Assembly (NCBI RefSeq): GCF_002259645.1
Contig: NZ_MWWV01000015.1
Location: 1-64,000 of the forward strand
From: Bifidobacterium tissieri
GTDB taxonomy: Bacteria; Actinomycetota; Actinomycetes; Actinomycetales; Bifidobacteriaceae
Reading direction: 5' to 3'
Length of the DNA: 64,000 nt
Both the position numbers and the translations under genes were made by a program. The notes below the pieces were generated by a model. That model was not told the origin of the DNA. It saw nothing but the letters and a program-made list of their open reading frames with translations, and searched no databases. Each line of letters starts with the position of its first letter. Positions within the stretch are counted from its first letter, which is position 1. Shown piece after piece: positions 44,406 to 54,196 of this stretch.

Positions 44406-44449
44406 GGAAAAAATTCCGGTGCGGCGTACACCGTGTCGCCACACCGGAA
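44406..44449 (-). terminator. Terminator of the thioredoxin gene
   Basis: TTCCGGTG (44414-44421) and CACCGGAA (44442-44449) form the stem core; read on the minus strand the hairpin is followed by TTTTTT. It is about 75 bases beyond the thioredoxin stop. Confidence 0.85.
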
Positions 44450-44522
44450 GTGGTATATGCGTCGGGATATGTGAACGTCGGACGTTACCCGGACTAACTG
44501 GGCCTACGTCGTCTAGCTCGCA

Positions 44523-44864
44523 TTACTCGGCCTTGGGAGCGTCCTCCAGCTCCTTCACCTTGCCGATCAGCGTCTCGAGATCGGAAGGACGCAGCGCGCC
44601 GGCCTGCTTGAACACCACTTCGCCGTTGCGGATCGCGATCAGCGTGGGCACCGCGGAGATGCCGGCCGCCTGGGCAAGACCCTGCTGCTGGTCGATATCC
44701 ACCTTGGCGAAGTACACGTCGTCGTGGGTCTCCGAAGCCTTTTCAAAGGTCGGGCCGAATGCACGGCACGGACCGCACCACGTGGCCCAGAAATCGATGA
44801 ACACCAGCGGGTTCTTGGTGATCGTCTCTTCGAAGTTTTCGGTGGTCAGCTCATGGGTCGCCAT
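44523..44864 (-). CDS. Thioredoxin
   Basis: 113 residues. Redox motif WCGPC (29-33) in VFIDFWATWCGPCRAFGP, the cis-proline loop AVPTLIAIRNGE, and the standard thioredoxin length. AGGAGG is 7 bases before ATG 44864; the longer frame to 44933 is rejected. Disulphide reduction in the cytoplasm. No thioredoxin reductase adjacent. Confidence 0.95.
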   Translation of the reverse strand: MATHELTTENFEETITKNPLVFIDFWATWCGPCRAFGPTFEKASETHDDVYFAKVDIDQQQGLAQAAGISAVPTLIAIRNGEVVFKQAGALRPSDLETLIGKVKELEDAPKAE

Positions 44865-45073
44865 AATCGTCCTCCTATCGCGTGCGTCGCGTCCGCATCG
44901 CTTTCTGTGATGGAAGACCGCGCGCAACCGCACATCAATGGGTAAATCGCTACCAGCATCTCATAGCGGACCGCGACACGACAGTGGGTAAGCTCATGGC
45001 GCAGGATCGTCGACGGGTGTTCCACGTTGCGTGATTTCCCACGATTCGTGTCGCGTTTGCAAAGGCCGTCGTC

Positions 45074-45733
45074 ATGAAAAGGTCATGTGGCGGGCTGATA
45101 ATGGTGGGCATGCCGGTTCTTAATGACGAAGTGCCCGACGAGGGCGACTACGACGCCTCGCGTCGCCGTGGCGAGTTCGACAACATCACTCCCGATGATT
45201 TCATTCGCGGCTCCGATGGCAGCAATCCTCCGGGATGGCTGAGTTCTGCGGAGATCGATGATCTGCGCGGCAAGATGCCGATCGTGTACGTGGAGGTGGT
45301 CCCGGTGCGCGCCGACGACTTCGGCCGCATCTCCAAGGTGGGCACGCTGCTGCACATGGGGTCCGACGGCATGATCGAACGTACGCTGATCTGCGGTCGT
45401 GTGCTGTTCCATGAATCGTTGCGCGAGGCGGTGGCCCGTAACATCGCCAAGGATCTGGGCGATATCGCCCTGCCGCTGCTGCCGCTGAGCCTCCAGCCGT
45501 TCACCGTGGCGGAGTTCTTCCCCACGCCGGGCGTTTCCGAATTCTACGATCCCCGTCAGCACGCGGTGACGTTGTGCTATGTGGTGCCGATCGCCGGCGA
45601 CTGCAAGCCGCAGGACGAGACGCTGGACGTCGAATGGGTGGACCCGGCCGAGGTGCGACGTCCCGACTTCATGGCGCAGATGGCCGGCGGACATGGCGAG
45701 ATCCTCCGTCGTGCCATCGGTTGGGCCGGCTGA
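45074..45733 (+). CDS. DUF4916-like NUDIX-fold protein, unknown function
   Basis: 219 residues at most. The body (PIVYVEVVPVRADDFGRISKVGTLLHMGSDG...) resembles NUDIX proteins of actinobacteria labelled DUF4916. The position of the NUDIX helix is occupied by FHESLREAVARNIAKDLGDI, without the EExGE residues, so hydrolase activity is doubtful. Starts at 45074 (AAAGG 9 bases upstream), 45101 or 45110 are all possible. It precedes an alpha/beta hydrolase by 78 bp. Confidence 0.7.
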   Translation: MKRSCGGLIMVGMPVLNDEVPDEGDYDASRRRGEFDNITPDDFIRGSDGSNPPGWLSSAEIDDLRGKMPIVYVEVVPVRADDFGRISKVGTLLHMGSDGMIERTLICGRVLFHESLREAVARNIAKDLGDIALPLLPLSLQPFTVAEFFPTPGVSEFYDPRQHAVTLCYVVPIAGDCKPQDETLDVEWVDPAEVRRPDFMAQMAGGHGEILRRAIGWAG

Positions 45734-45811
45734 CGGCACGGCCGCGTGCGATCACACGACAACACGACATATATCGACGAATCAACGGCCAAGGGAAGGA
45801 CTTGAACGATC

Positions 45812-46681
45812 ATGACCATGACGATTCTGCGGACGACGTATCGCGAACCCGCCGCCGGTGCGGATCAGGGCGTGCCGGTGGTGTTGGTGCACGCATTCCC
45901 GATCGATCATCGGGTGTGGGACGAATGCGCATCCGTGCTGTGCGCGATCAGCGAGGGCGAGCAGGATCGCCCGTTCGCGCTGTACGGACTGGAGATGCCC
46001 GGTGCCGGCGAGTGCCCGGTGCCCTCCGCCGAGCAGACCGGCCCGGTGGCCGACGACGGCGCCTACCCTGAGGCCATGGACCGCATGGCGGAGTCGTTCG
46101 TTCAGGAGTTCCTCTCCACCGGTCATACCAAGGCCGTGTGGGTGGGCATCTCCATGGGCGGATACCTCACGCTTGCCGTGCACCGTCTGCATCCCGAGGT
46201 GGTGGCCGGCGTGGTGCTGTGTGACACCAAGTCCGAGGGCGACGGTCCGAAGGCCCGCGCCAACCGTCTGCGCATCGCGAACGTATGCGAGACCGAGCAC
46301 ACCGTGGAGCCGGTCATGCACTTCGCCCAGCCGCAGCCGGACGATTCCGATTTCAAGAAGTCGCCGGCGTTCATCGACCTGTTCACGCGCTGGATCAACG
46401 AACAGCATCCGGAAGGCGTGGCATGGCGTCAGCGCATGGCCGCGGGACGACCGGACGAGACGCCGCAGCTCGCGAAGATCACCGTACCCGCCGGTCTGGT
46501 GTCCGGCACGCTCGATCCGTCCAGTGCCCCCGATCGCATGCGTCTCATGCTGGAGAAGATGACCGGCACCGAATGCGCGTTCACCACGGTGTATGACGCC
46601 GGACACTTCACCTGCGTGGAAAAGCCCGATGTGGTGGCCCGCGCGATTCTCGACGTGCAGCATCGCGCGTCCACTATGTGA
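45812..46681 (+). CDS. Alpha/beta hydrolase
   Basis: 289 residues. HAFPID oxyanion loop near 30, nucleophile Ser114 in GISMGG, acid Asp in SGTLDPSSAP (about 235) and His in DAGHFTCVE (about 265). No signal peptide. It lies 27 bp before the NudC-like gene, likely the same transcript. Substrate unknown; esterase or peptidase of the proline-iminopeptidase-like class. Confidence 0.85.
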   Translation: MTMTILRTTYREPAAGADQGVPVVLVHAFPIDHRVWDECASVLCAISEGEQDRPFALYGLEMPGAGECPVPSAEQTGPVADDGAYPEAMDRMAESFVQEFLSTGHTKAVWVGISMGGYLTLAVHRLHPEVVAGVVLCDTKSEGDGPKARANRLRIANVCETEHTVEPVMHFAQPQPDDSDFKKSPAFIDLFTRWINEQHPEGVAWRQRMAAGRPDETPQLAKITVPAGLVSGTLDPSSAPDRMRLMLEKMTGTECAFTTVYDAGHFTCVEKPDVVARAILDVQHRASTM

Positions 46682-46708
46682 TATTCACGAAAGGAAACTA
46701 CGACAATC

Positions 46709-47779
46709 ATGGCTGACTTCTCGGCGTTCTCCCCGCTGGCGCTTACGCAGACGCTGCCGTTCCTGCCGCTTGCCCAAGGCACCATCGACTACGAGGTGGA
46801 CCGCCGCGGTGAGGAGGGGCTGATCGACACATTGCTCGCCGATCCGGCCACGCGCGTGATGCTCGTCAACCACGGTCTGATCGCCGTGCCGAAGGGACAG
46901 GGCGCCAAGGTCGATCTTGAGTCGGCGAAGATCCGTCCCGCGCTCGTACCCGGATCCTATGTGGTCGACGATGTGCGCGGTCGCAACGGCATCGTCGCGA
47001 TGTTCCTCGGCACCGACCGCACCGAGTCGGCCAGCGGAACGCATTATGTGGCACTGGACATCACCCGGGCGGTGCAGACGGTGCCCGACGACGCCCGAAT
47101 CGGCGCCGATCACGCCTTTGACGGATCGACGGCATCGCCCGTCGCCCGTGCGGCCGAGATCTTCGACTGGGTGGATCTGCGCGGATTCGCGCCACACGCC
47201 AGCGCCCGAGACGCCGGACTGGCCACCAGCGCCGTCACCGTGGGCATCTGGCACGACCGTCAGCGATTCTGCCCGTGCTGCGGTTCGCAGGTCCGTCCGG
47301 CGCTCGCCGGCTGGGCCCAGCGCTGCACCAACGAATCCGACGGCAACCGCATCCTGTTCCCCCGCATCGAACCGGCGGTGATCACGCTGATCGTCGATGG
47401 CAGCAACCGCGTGCTGCTGCAGCACAACACCGCATGGCGGAACAACCTCTACTCGGCATCGGCCGGATTCGTGGAGGCCGGCGAGAACCTTGAACATGCC
47501 GCCCGTCGTGAGGCCAAGGAGGAGACCGGCATCACGCTCGGCGAGGTGAAATATCTGGGATCCCAGCCGTGGCCGTTCCCGTCGTCGCTTATGATGGCGT
47601 TCAAGGCGCGTGCCCTGAGCACGGAGATTCGCGTGGATCATAAGGAGACCGGCGACGCACAGTGGTTCACCCACGACGAGTTCACCAACGCCATGATCAC
47701 CGGCAGGATCGAGGTGCCGGGCAAAGCCACCATCGCCCGATACATGATCGAGGAATGGTACGGTCAGCCGCTCAGCTGA
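46709..47779 (+). CDS. nudC: NUDIX NAD+ diphosphatase (NudC-like)
   Basis: 356 residues. Middle zinc-ribbon remnant CPCCGSQ...RCTNE (about 190-212), then a NUDIX domain with the box GFVEAGENLEHAARREAKEETGI (described by its key residues Gly, Glu and REAKEE at about 253-275) and the NudC-type YLGSQPWPFPSSLM motif just after it, which is specific to NADH diphosphatases. The expected fourth zinc cysteine before FPRIEP is absent (DGNR instead). AAAGGAAAC precedes the ATG. Hydrolyses NADH to NMNH and AMP and may decap NAD-RNA. Confidence 0.9.
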   Translation: MADFSAFSPLALTQTLPFLPLAQGTIDYEVDRRGEEGLIDTLLADPATRVMLVNHGLIAVPKGQGAKVDLESAKIRPALVPGSYVVDDVRGRNGIVAMFLGTDRTESASGTHYVALDITRAVQTVPDDARIGADHAFDGSTASPVARAAEIFDWVDLRGFAPHASARDAGLATSAVTVGIWHDRQRFCPCCGSQVRPALAGWAQRCTNESDGNRILFPRIEPAVITLIVDGSNRVLLQHNTAWRNNLYSASAGFVEAGENLEHAARREAKEETGITLGEVKYLGSQPWPFPSSLMMAFKARALSTEIRVDHKETGDAQWFTHDEFTNAMITGRIEVPGKATIARYMIEEWYGQPLS

Positions 47780-47972
47780 CATGAACTGTCAGCCGATTCC
47801 CATACCCCCTTCAGCAAGCGTTTCGTAAGTGTTCGCCCATGCCATACGGCTCTGTTCACTGCGGGACGAGTGTGGGATTGATCATAGATTGTTCATAACG
47901 GCGTTGTCATTTCGACGGGTATAGTGGACAGCGTTGCAAGACGCGATAATCGATCGCGAGAAATGGAAGATT

Positions 47973-49751
47973 ATGACTGACGACAAGGACTTCGGATACA
48001 CAGGGTCCGCCGGGGACTCGGCCTTCGATTTCCCCACAGCCGCGGCCCCGTCGCCCGACGAGGCGCAGACCGTCACCATGATGCCGCTTGGCAACCCCGG
48101 CGTTCCCATGGCATCCGGTGCCGCTGCTGGAGCATCCACCGTGGCATTCACCCCTATGAACTTCAGCGCGTCCTCTCCCTCGGCCACGGCGGCCGCAGCG
48201 ACGGCATCCCCCTTCGCTCCAGTGAACGGCGGCACGGTGCCGCCGACGGACAACGGACGTGCGGCCTTCGCCGCGGCCGGCGACCCCGATGATGCCGTCA
48301 TCGCAGTCAAGCATCGCAGGAAGAAGCCGGTGGCACTCATCGTCGTGCTGTCGATTCTCGCCGCACTCGTCGTGCTGTTCGCCGGCTACGTGTTCGGCGG
48401 CCAGCACTACTTCAAGGACAAGGCCGCTCCGGGAGTCTCCCTCGGCGGCATTTCGGTCGCCGGCCAGACCGCCGATGAACTGAAGACCACGGTGGACAAC
48501 GCTGTGAAGAACTCCTCCGTGAAGGTGACCACCACCAAGGGTGCGTCCACCACCGCATCGCTGTCCGAGCTCGGCGTGACCGTCGACGTGAACAAGACCG
48601 TGGATAAGCTGCTTGCCGCCACCAAGAGCAACGCGCTGTCCACCGTCAACCCGTTCTCCAAGAGCGAGGTCGGCCTCGTCACCTCCACCGACAAGCTCGC
48701 CATGAGCACCTATCTGTCCGACAAGCTCATCGGCGACGACGCCCGCGTGGTCAACGCCAACGTCGAATACAACGCCGACGACAACCGGTTCATCGCCACC
48801 GAAGCGCGCGACGGCGAATCGCCGACGATCGACGGCGTGGTCAATGCCGTCAACGCGCTCGCCACCGATCCGGGCACTACCAAGGTCGTGACCATCGACA
48901 CCGAAACCGTGTCCGCCCCGATCAGCGACAAGACCGCCACCGACGCGGCCGCCGCCGCGAACAAGCGCATCGACTCCGACATCGTGATCGGCAACGGCGC
49001 ATCCAAGAGCTTCACGATTCCCTCCTCCGAGATCGCCAAGTGGATCAAGACCACCGGCGATCCGACCAAGGGCACCATCGAACTGACCTACGACGAGGAT
49101 GCCATCAAGTCCTATCTGGCAAGCACCCTGCCCGACAAACTCAAGCAGGATGCCGTGGCCGAGGAGAACGTCGTCAACAGCAAGGGCACGGTGATCACCA
49201 CCAGCGTCAAGGGCGTGGATGGCGTGGAGGTGTCCGGCACCGACAACACCGCGACCCAGGTGCTCACCGCCCTGCAGAACGGCACCGGCGGCGAGATCAA
49301 GGCCGACGTCAAGGTGACCAAGCACGAGACCAAGTCCCGTCAGGTCAACTACGACGTCGAAAACGGCGATCCGCACATGGTGATCAACCTGAGCGAGCAG
49401 AAGGCCTACGCCTATAACGGCACCACGCTCGTCAAGACCTTCAACGTCTCCACCGGCAAGACCAGCACCCCCACCGATACGGGTACGTTCTTCGCCTCGC
49501 TGAAGTACCAGACGCAGACCATGCGCGGCGAGGACTATGTCACGCCGAACGTGCAGTGGATCACCTACTACAACGGAGGTGAGGGCTTCCACGCCGCACC
49601 GTGGAACGTCGCCGGCATCGCCAGCGGTACGCCGAAGTCGCATGGCTGCACCAACATGAGCACCGACGATGCTAAGTGGGTGTACGACTTCCTGCCGATC
49701 GGCGGCATGGTCGAGGTCGTGGGCAGCACCCCCACCTCCGCCGTCCGCTGA
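47973..49751 (+). CDS. L,D-transpeptidase (YkuD) with peptidoglycan-binding domains
   Basis: 592 residues. An unusually long cytoplasmic N-terminus rich in Ala, Pro and Thr (about 1-110), a single membrane helix (KKPVALIVVLSILAALVVLF, about 113-132), two tandem PG-binding-like domains (about 150-430) and a C-terminal YkuD domain with the catalytic motif SHGCTNM (Cys near 558). ATG 47973 is preferred. Forms or remodels 3-3 cross-links or attaches wall components on the outer face of the membrane. Confidence 0.9.
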   Translation: MTDDKDFGYTGSAGDSAFDFPTAAAPSPDEAQTVTMMPLGNPGVPMASGAAAGASTVAFTPMNFSASSPSATAAAATASPFAPVNGGTVPPTDNGRAAFAAAGDPDDAVIAVKHRRKKPVALIVVLSILAALVVLFAGYVFGGQHYFKDKAAPGVSLGGISVAGQTADELKTTVDNAVKNSSVKVTTTKGASTTASLSELGVTVDVNKTVDKLLAATKSNALSTVNPFSKSEVGLVTSTDKLAMSTYLSDKLIGDDARVVNANVEYNADDNRFIATEARDGESPTIDGVVNAVNALATDPGTTKVVTIDTETVSAPISDKTATDAAAAANKRIDSDIVIGNGASKSFTIPSSEIAKWIKTTGDPTKGTIELTYDEDAIKSYLASTLPDKLKQDAVAEENVVNSKGTVITTSVKGVDGVEVSGTDNTATQVLTALQNGTGGEIKADVKVTKHETKSRQVNYDVENGDPHMVINLSEQKAYAYNGTTLVKTFNVSTGKTSTPTDTGTFFASLKYQTQTMRGEDYVTPNVQWITYYNGGEGFHAAPWNVAGIASGTPKSHGCTNMSTDDAKWVYDFLPIGGMVEVVGSTPTSAVR

Positions 49752-49819
49752 CGCCATGTCGATTCATGCCGATTCATGACAATGACCGAATGGTAACCGC
49801 CTGACGGTAGGCTGGGAGT

Positions 49820-50245
49820 ATGACAGACGAACAGAATACTGAAATGACCGCAAGCGACATCGCCGCGGACATCGCCGTTCCGGAACATCTGCTCTACTCC
49901 GACGATCACGTGTGGGTCGATGATTCCGTGGACCCGGCGGTGCTCGGCATCACCGAGTTCGCCACAAGCCAGATCGGCGATCTCGTGTTCGTGGATCTGC
50001 CCGAGGTCGGCACCCGCGTCGAGGCCGGCGACGAGATCGTGCAGCTTGAATCCTCCAAGGCGGTTTCGCCGATGATCAGCCCGGTGGCCGGAGAGGTCAA
50101 GTACGTCAACCGCGAGGCGTACGACGATCCCAGCGTCGTTGACACCGATCCCTATGGTGAGGGCTGGCTGGTCAAGATCGAACTCGACGATGACGAACCC
50201 GATCTGCTCAGCGCGGACGAATACGCCAAGGTGGCCCATGACTGA
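49820..50245 (+). CDS. gcvH: Glycine cleavage system H protein, apparently orphan
   Basis: 141 residues. Lipoyl-accepting Lys80 in QLESSKAVSPMISPVAGEV and the family ending GEGWLVKIELDD. The first 18 residues are an extra acidic leader. No gcvT, gcvP or lipoate ligase is in the window, so it may serve as a lipoyl reservoir or relay. Its last 8 bp overlap the next gene. Confidence 0.92.
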   Translation: MTDEQNTEMTASDIAADIAVPEHLLYSDDHVWVDDSVDPAVLGITEFATSQIGDLVFVDLPEVGTRVEAGDEIVQLESSKAVSPMISPVAGEVKYVNREAYDDPSVVDTDPYGEGWLVKIELDDDEPDLLSADEYAKVAHD

Positions 50246-51473
50246 CGTCACCAAGACGATCGGAGAACCCGACTCCGGGCGCTCCGATCAGCTTTCCGGC
50301 TCCGAGGAGCCGATCATCGCGCAGCCCGCCAGCTCAAACTTCGACGCGGCGGGCCGCTATGAGCGCATCGACATCAAGCCGTTCGCCGTGCGTATCACAC
50401 GTCGCGTCATCACCCACACGTTCGGCCTGTGGAGTCGCATCTCCACGACCATCGTGAAACGCATGGGCTGGTTCCCGCGCGTGGAACCCTACGTGGGCTA
50501 TGGCACCGGTGCCTACTCCCGACTGATCTGCCGCACCGTGTACGCGCCGATCAACCGCGTGTCCGGTCTGGTGCAGCGTGGCATCCGCAATGCATTCATG
50601 GTTCCCGCGGCTGGCATCCGCGTGCGCATCAGCATCGACAACACCGAACTGCGCACCGTGCAGGTGGGCGTCTCCGAAGCCTATGACGCCGTGGACAACA
50701 GTCGCGCCAAGAGCAGCGAATACGCCATTTCCGATGTGCAGGGCTATCTCGATCTGGTCACCGAACGCGATCTGACGCCCGGTGTGCATGACGTGTCGTA
50801 TGTGGTGGACGGACGCCGTCCCTGCCATGCGCCGTTGTACACGTTCCCCGCCGACGCGGAGGTCGGCATCATCTCCGACGTGGACGACACCGTGATGGTC
50901 ACGCAGGTTCCCAAACTGTGGCGGGCCGTATACAACATGCTGTTCCTGAACCCGAGCAAACGCATGTCCGTGCCGTCGATGTCGGTGTTCTATTCGAAGC
51001 TGAGCGAGCAGTTCCCCGATGCGCCGTTCTTCTACCTGTCGACGTCGCCGTGGAATGTGGAGAGTTCGATCCGTCATTTCATCGACGAGCATGGATTCCC
51101 CGAAGGCCCGCTGTTGCTGCGTGACCTCGATCCGCGTCCCAAGACGTTCATTCCGACCGGTGTGCAGCACAAGCTCGAGTTCGTGGAACAGCTGATGGCC
51201 GACTTCCCGCGTATGCGGTTCATCCTGATCGGCGACGACGGGCAGAAGGACCCGACCACGTATGCGACGATCGCCCGTCGATACCCCGGTCGTGTGATCG
51301 CCATCGGCATTCGCCAGCTGTCTCCCGGCGAATCCGGCCGCCCGCTGCAGCGAGTGACGGGCGTGACCGCATCGCGGCCCACACCGGTAACCGACGTTCC
51401 GGTGTTCTACGGCCTCAACGGCGTGAATCTGATGAAGACGATGCTGCCGTATCTGCGCAACCTGTTCAAGTAA
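50238..51473 (+). CDS. App1-type (DUF2183) HAD phosphatase
   Basis: 411 residues. ATG 50238 overlaps the gcvH stop, implying coupling; the earlier frame start at 50139 is inside gcvH and rejected. Catalytic HAD motif DVDDTV (Asp214/Asp216/Asp217), STSPWN (motif II), KLEFVEQLM (motif III Lys) and GDDGQKDP (motif IV). This is the fold of yeast App1 phosphatidate phosphatase; bacterial members are uncharacterised mostly. Residues 75-150 form an accessory beta domain. A lipid phosphate is the likely substrate. Confidence 0.85.
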   Translation: MTDVTKTIGEPDSGRSDQLSGSEEPIIAQPASSNFDAAGRYERIDIKPFAVRITRRVITHTFGLWSRISTTIVKRMGWFPRVEPYVGYGTGAYSRLICRTVYAPINRVSGLVQRGIRNAFMVPAAGIRVRISIDNTELRTVQVGVSEAYDAVDNSRAKSSEYAISDVQGYLDLVTERDLTPGVHDVSYVVDGRRPCHAPLYTFPADAEVGIISDVDDTVMVTQVPKLWRAVYNMLFLNPSKRMSVPSMSVFYSKLSEQFPDAPFFYLSTSPWNVESSIRHFIDEHGFPEGPLLLRDLDPRPKTFIPTGVQHKLEFVEQLMADFPRMRFILIGDDGQKDPTTYATIARRYPGRVIAIGIRQLSPGESGRPLQRVTGVTASRPTPVTDVPVFYGLNGVNLMKTMLPYLRNLFK

Positions 51474-51587
51474 GTTCTGTAGCCGTCATGTCCGTTGCCT
51501 GGCATGACCTGATACGTGGTGATCGCCCATAGCCTATCGTGGACGTGAGTGTCACAATCCTGCGAATTAAGTGAGATACTGAAATTT

Positions 51588-54035
51588 ATGACTGTTGACA
51601 ATGTTTGGTCGGATATCACCGGACTGATGCCTCCCAAGGCGGTGAAGGAGCCGAAGCTGCGCAACGCGCAGGGGGAGACGTTCAACGATCCGTACGAGTG
51701 GATGCGCGACAAGGATTCCGAACGCGTGCAGAAGTTCGTGGCCGAGGAGAACGACTATTGCGAGCGCCGCATGGCCGGTTTGAAAACGCTGCGTGGCACG
51801 CTGTTCGAGGAGATCAAGACCCGCGTGCAGGAAACCGATATGTCGGTGCCCACGCGCATGAACGGCTACTGGTATTTCACACGCACCGAGGAGGGCAAGC
51901 AATACGGCATCCAGTGCAGGGTGCCGATTCGCGGCGAAGATGACTGGGATCCGCCGTCGATCAGCGCGTCCGTCATGCGTGGCGATGCGCTGGGTGGCGA
52001 GGAGATCGTGTTCGATTGCAACGCTGAGTCCGAGGGGCATGATTTCTTCAGCGTCGGCGGGCTTGATCTGAGCCATGACGGCCGTTATCTCGCGTACAGC
52101 GTGGATACGGCCGGCGACGAACGGTACGATCTGCGCGTCCGTGATCTGCAGACCGGGGAGGATTTCCCCGAGGTGATCACGGAGGTGTCGGGCGGCGGCT
52201 GCATTACGCCGGACGGCAAGTGGCTGTTCTACACTCGCGTGGACGACGCCTGGCGTCCGTATTGCGTGTGGCGTCATCGTGTGGGCACGCCCGCCGATCA
52301 GGACGTGCAGGTGTACAACGAGCCCGACGAGCGCTTCTGGGTGGGCGTGGGAACGTCGTTCGATGAGGAGCAGATCATCATCGAATCGAGTTCCAAGACC
52401 ACGTCCGAGGTGCTGATGTTGCCGGTGACCGATCCGGAAGGCGAGTTCCAGCCGTTCATCGAGCGTATGCCCGGCGTGGAATACGATGTGAGCTTCGCCC
52501 GGTTCGAGGACGATGGCGGTGACATTCCGGTGGCGTTGGTGATCCACAACGTGAGGAACCCCAACTTCGAGATCGATGTGATCGACATGCGCGCGCACAA
52601 GCCGCCGTACACGCTTGGCGAGGGCATGCGTGTGGCGCAGGGTTCGCCGGCGGGCTGCGAGCCGCCGCAGGGCCGCAAGTTCACGCCGGCCACGCGCGCG
52701 ATCCGGTATGAGTCGGTCAGTTCGCTCAGTGAGATCTCCGATAATCCGGAGATTCTGCAGGGCGTGCAGGGTCTGCGCATCGAAGGCATCGCGATGTATC
52801 GCAACTTCGTGGCGCTGTCGTACCGTGCGAACAGTCTGCCGCAGCTGGCCGTGATGCCCAAGTACGCGGCCAAGGAGGATTTCCTCGCCGGACGCCCGTG
52901 GGGATTCGGCGGCATCGTGCCGCGTGTGCCCGGCAAGCTGTATTCGATCGGTATGAGCGGCAACCCGTCGTATGATGCGCCGCGCATCCGCTACACCACG
53001 GTGAGTTATACGCAGCCGGGCGAGCTGCACGAATACGATCCCGTCACCGACACCGATGTGCTGCTCAAGCGCTCGCATGTGCTGGGCGATTTCGATCCGT
53101 CGGATTACGCGGAGAAGCGCATGTGGGTGCGTGTGCGCGACGGCGAGCATGTGCCGGTGTCGCTGGTGTGGCGTCGTGGTTTGGTGCCGGCGCTTGAGGG
53201 CACGAAGGAGGGGCTGACCGACGAGCTGATCGAAGCGCCGCGTGAGCTGATTCTCTCGTGGGAGGACATGTCGGCGCGCTATGACCGTCGTGAGGCCCCG
53301 ATGTTCATCACCGGCTACGGTGCGTACGAGATCAGCTCGGATCCGAGCTTCTCCGTGCCGAGACTGAGCCTGCTTGATCGTGGTGTGCTGTATGCGGTAC
53401 CGCATGTGCGCGGCGGCGGCGAGATGGGCCGTGCCTGGTACGAGCAGGGTCGCAAGCTCAACAAGATGAACACGTTCATCGATTTCATCGACGTGACGGC
53501 CGCATTGCAGCGCAACGGCATCGCCGATCCGAAGCGTACGGTGGCGAACGGCGGTTCCGCCGGCGGTCTGCTTATGGGTGCGGTGGCGAACATGGCTCCG
53601 CAGCTGTATGCGGGCATCGAGGCGGACGTGCCGTTCGTGGACGCGCTCACGTCGATTCTCGACACATCGCTGCCGCTGACCGTGACCGAATGGGATGAGT
53701 GGGGCGATCCGCTGCACAACGCCGAGGTCTATCGGTACATGAAGCAGTATTCGCCGTACGAGAACGTAAAGAGCGCCGACGAGCGCGAGCAGGAGTTCGG
53801 CACCCGTCAGTTCCCGGCCATGTTCATCACCACGTCGATGAACGACACCCGCGTGCTGTATGTGGAGCCGCTCAAGTGGCTGGCCCGTCTGCAGGAGCCC
53901 GAGGTGGAGGTCGATGCGGTGGCGAAAATCGAGGTGGAGGCCGGCCATGGCGGCGTCACCGGACGCTACAAGCGCTGGCAGGAGATCGCCTACGAGAACG
54001 CATGGTGCCTTGCCGCCATGGGCATCGAGGAGTGA
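51588..54035 (+). CDS. S9-family oligopeptidase B-like peptidase
   Basis: 815 residues. N-terminal seven-bladed propeller (about 75-430) and alpha/beta hydrolase domain with nucleophile Ser657 (ANGGSAGGLLMG), Asp in TSMNDTRVLYVEP (about 755) and His in EAGHGGVTGRYKRW (about 790). YEWMRDKDSERV near the start is characteristic of the prolyl oligopeptidase/oligopeptidase B line. No signal peptide, so cytoplasmic breakdown of imported peptides. Start ATG 51588. Confidence 0.93.
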   Translation: MTVDNVWSDITGLMPPKAVKEPKLRNAQGETFNDPYEWMRDKDSERVQKFVAEENDYCERRMAGLKTLRGTLFEEIKTRVQETDMSVPTRMNGYWYFTRTEEGKQYGIQCRVPIRGEDDWDPPSISASVMRGDALGGEEIVFDCNAESEGHDFFSVGGLDLSHDGRYLAYSVDTAGDERYDLRVRDLQTGEDFPEVITEVSGGGCITPDGKWLFYTRVDDAWRPYCVWRHRVGTPADQDVQVYNEPDERFWVGVGTSFDEEQIIIESSSKTTSEVLMLPVTDPEGEFQPFIERMPGVEYDVSFARFEDDGGDIPVALVIHNVRNPNFEIDVIDMRAHKPPYTLGEGMRVAQGSPAGCEPPQGRKFTPATRAIRYESVSSLSEISDNPEILQGVQGLRIEGIAMYRNFVALSYRANSLPQLAVMPKYAAKEDFLAGRPWGFGGIVPRVPGKLYSIGMSGNPSYDAPRIRYTTVSYTQPGELHEYDPVTDTDVLLKRSHVLGDFDPSDYAEKRMWVRVRDGEHVPVSLVWRRGLVPALEGTKEGLTDELIEAPRELILSWEDMSARYDRREAPMFITGYGAYEISSDPSFSVPRLSLLDRGVLYAVPHVRGGGEMGRAWYEQGRKLNKMNTFIDFIDVTAALQRNGIADPKRTVANGGSAGGLLMGAVANMAPQLYAGIEADVPFVDALTSILDTSLPLTVTEWDEWGDPLHNAEVYRYMKQYSPYENVKSADEREQEFGTRQFPAMFITTSMNDTRVLYVEPLKWLARLQEPEVEVDAVAKIEVEAGHGGVTGRYKRWQEIAYENAWCLAAMGIEE

Positions 54036-54095
54036 TCATCGGGCAGTGATCATCGAACGGTGATCGCAACCGCGACCGCACATCACGTATACCAC

Positions 54096-54161
54096 ATATC
54101 AATTGGGCGATGATGAGATCGGCATGATCATCTCATCGCCCAACTTGTATTTCAATTGATA
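54096..54161. terminator. Bidirectional terminator
   Basis: Nested stems: outer ATATCAATT/AATTGATAT (54096-54104, 54153-54161) and inner TTGGGCGATGA/TCATCGCCCAA (54103-54113, 54133-54143). Sits between convergent genes. Confidence 0.75.
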
Positions 54162-54196
54162 TTCGCAGTGATTCGTGGCATTTGGTTGGTATCCAG

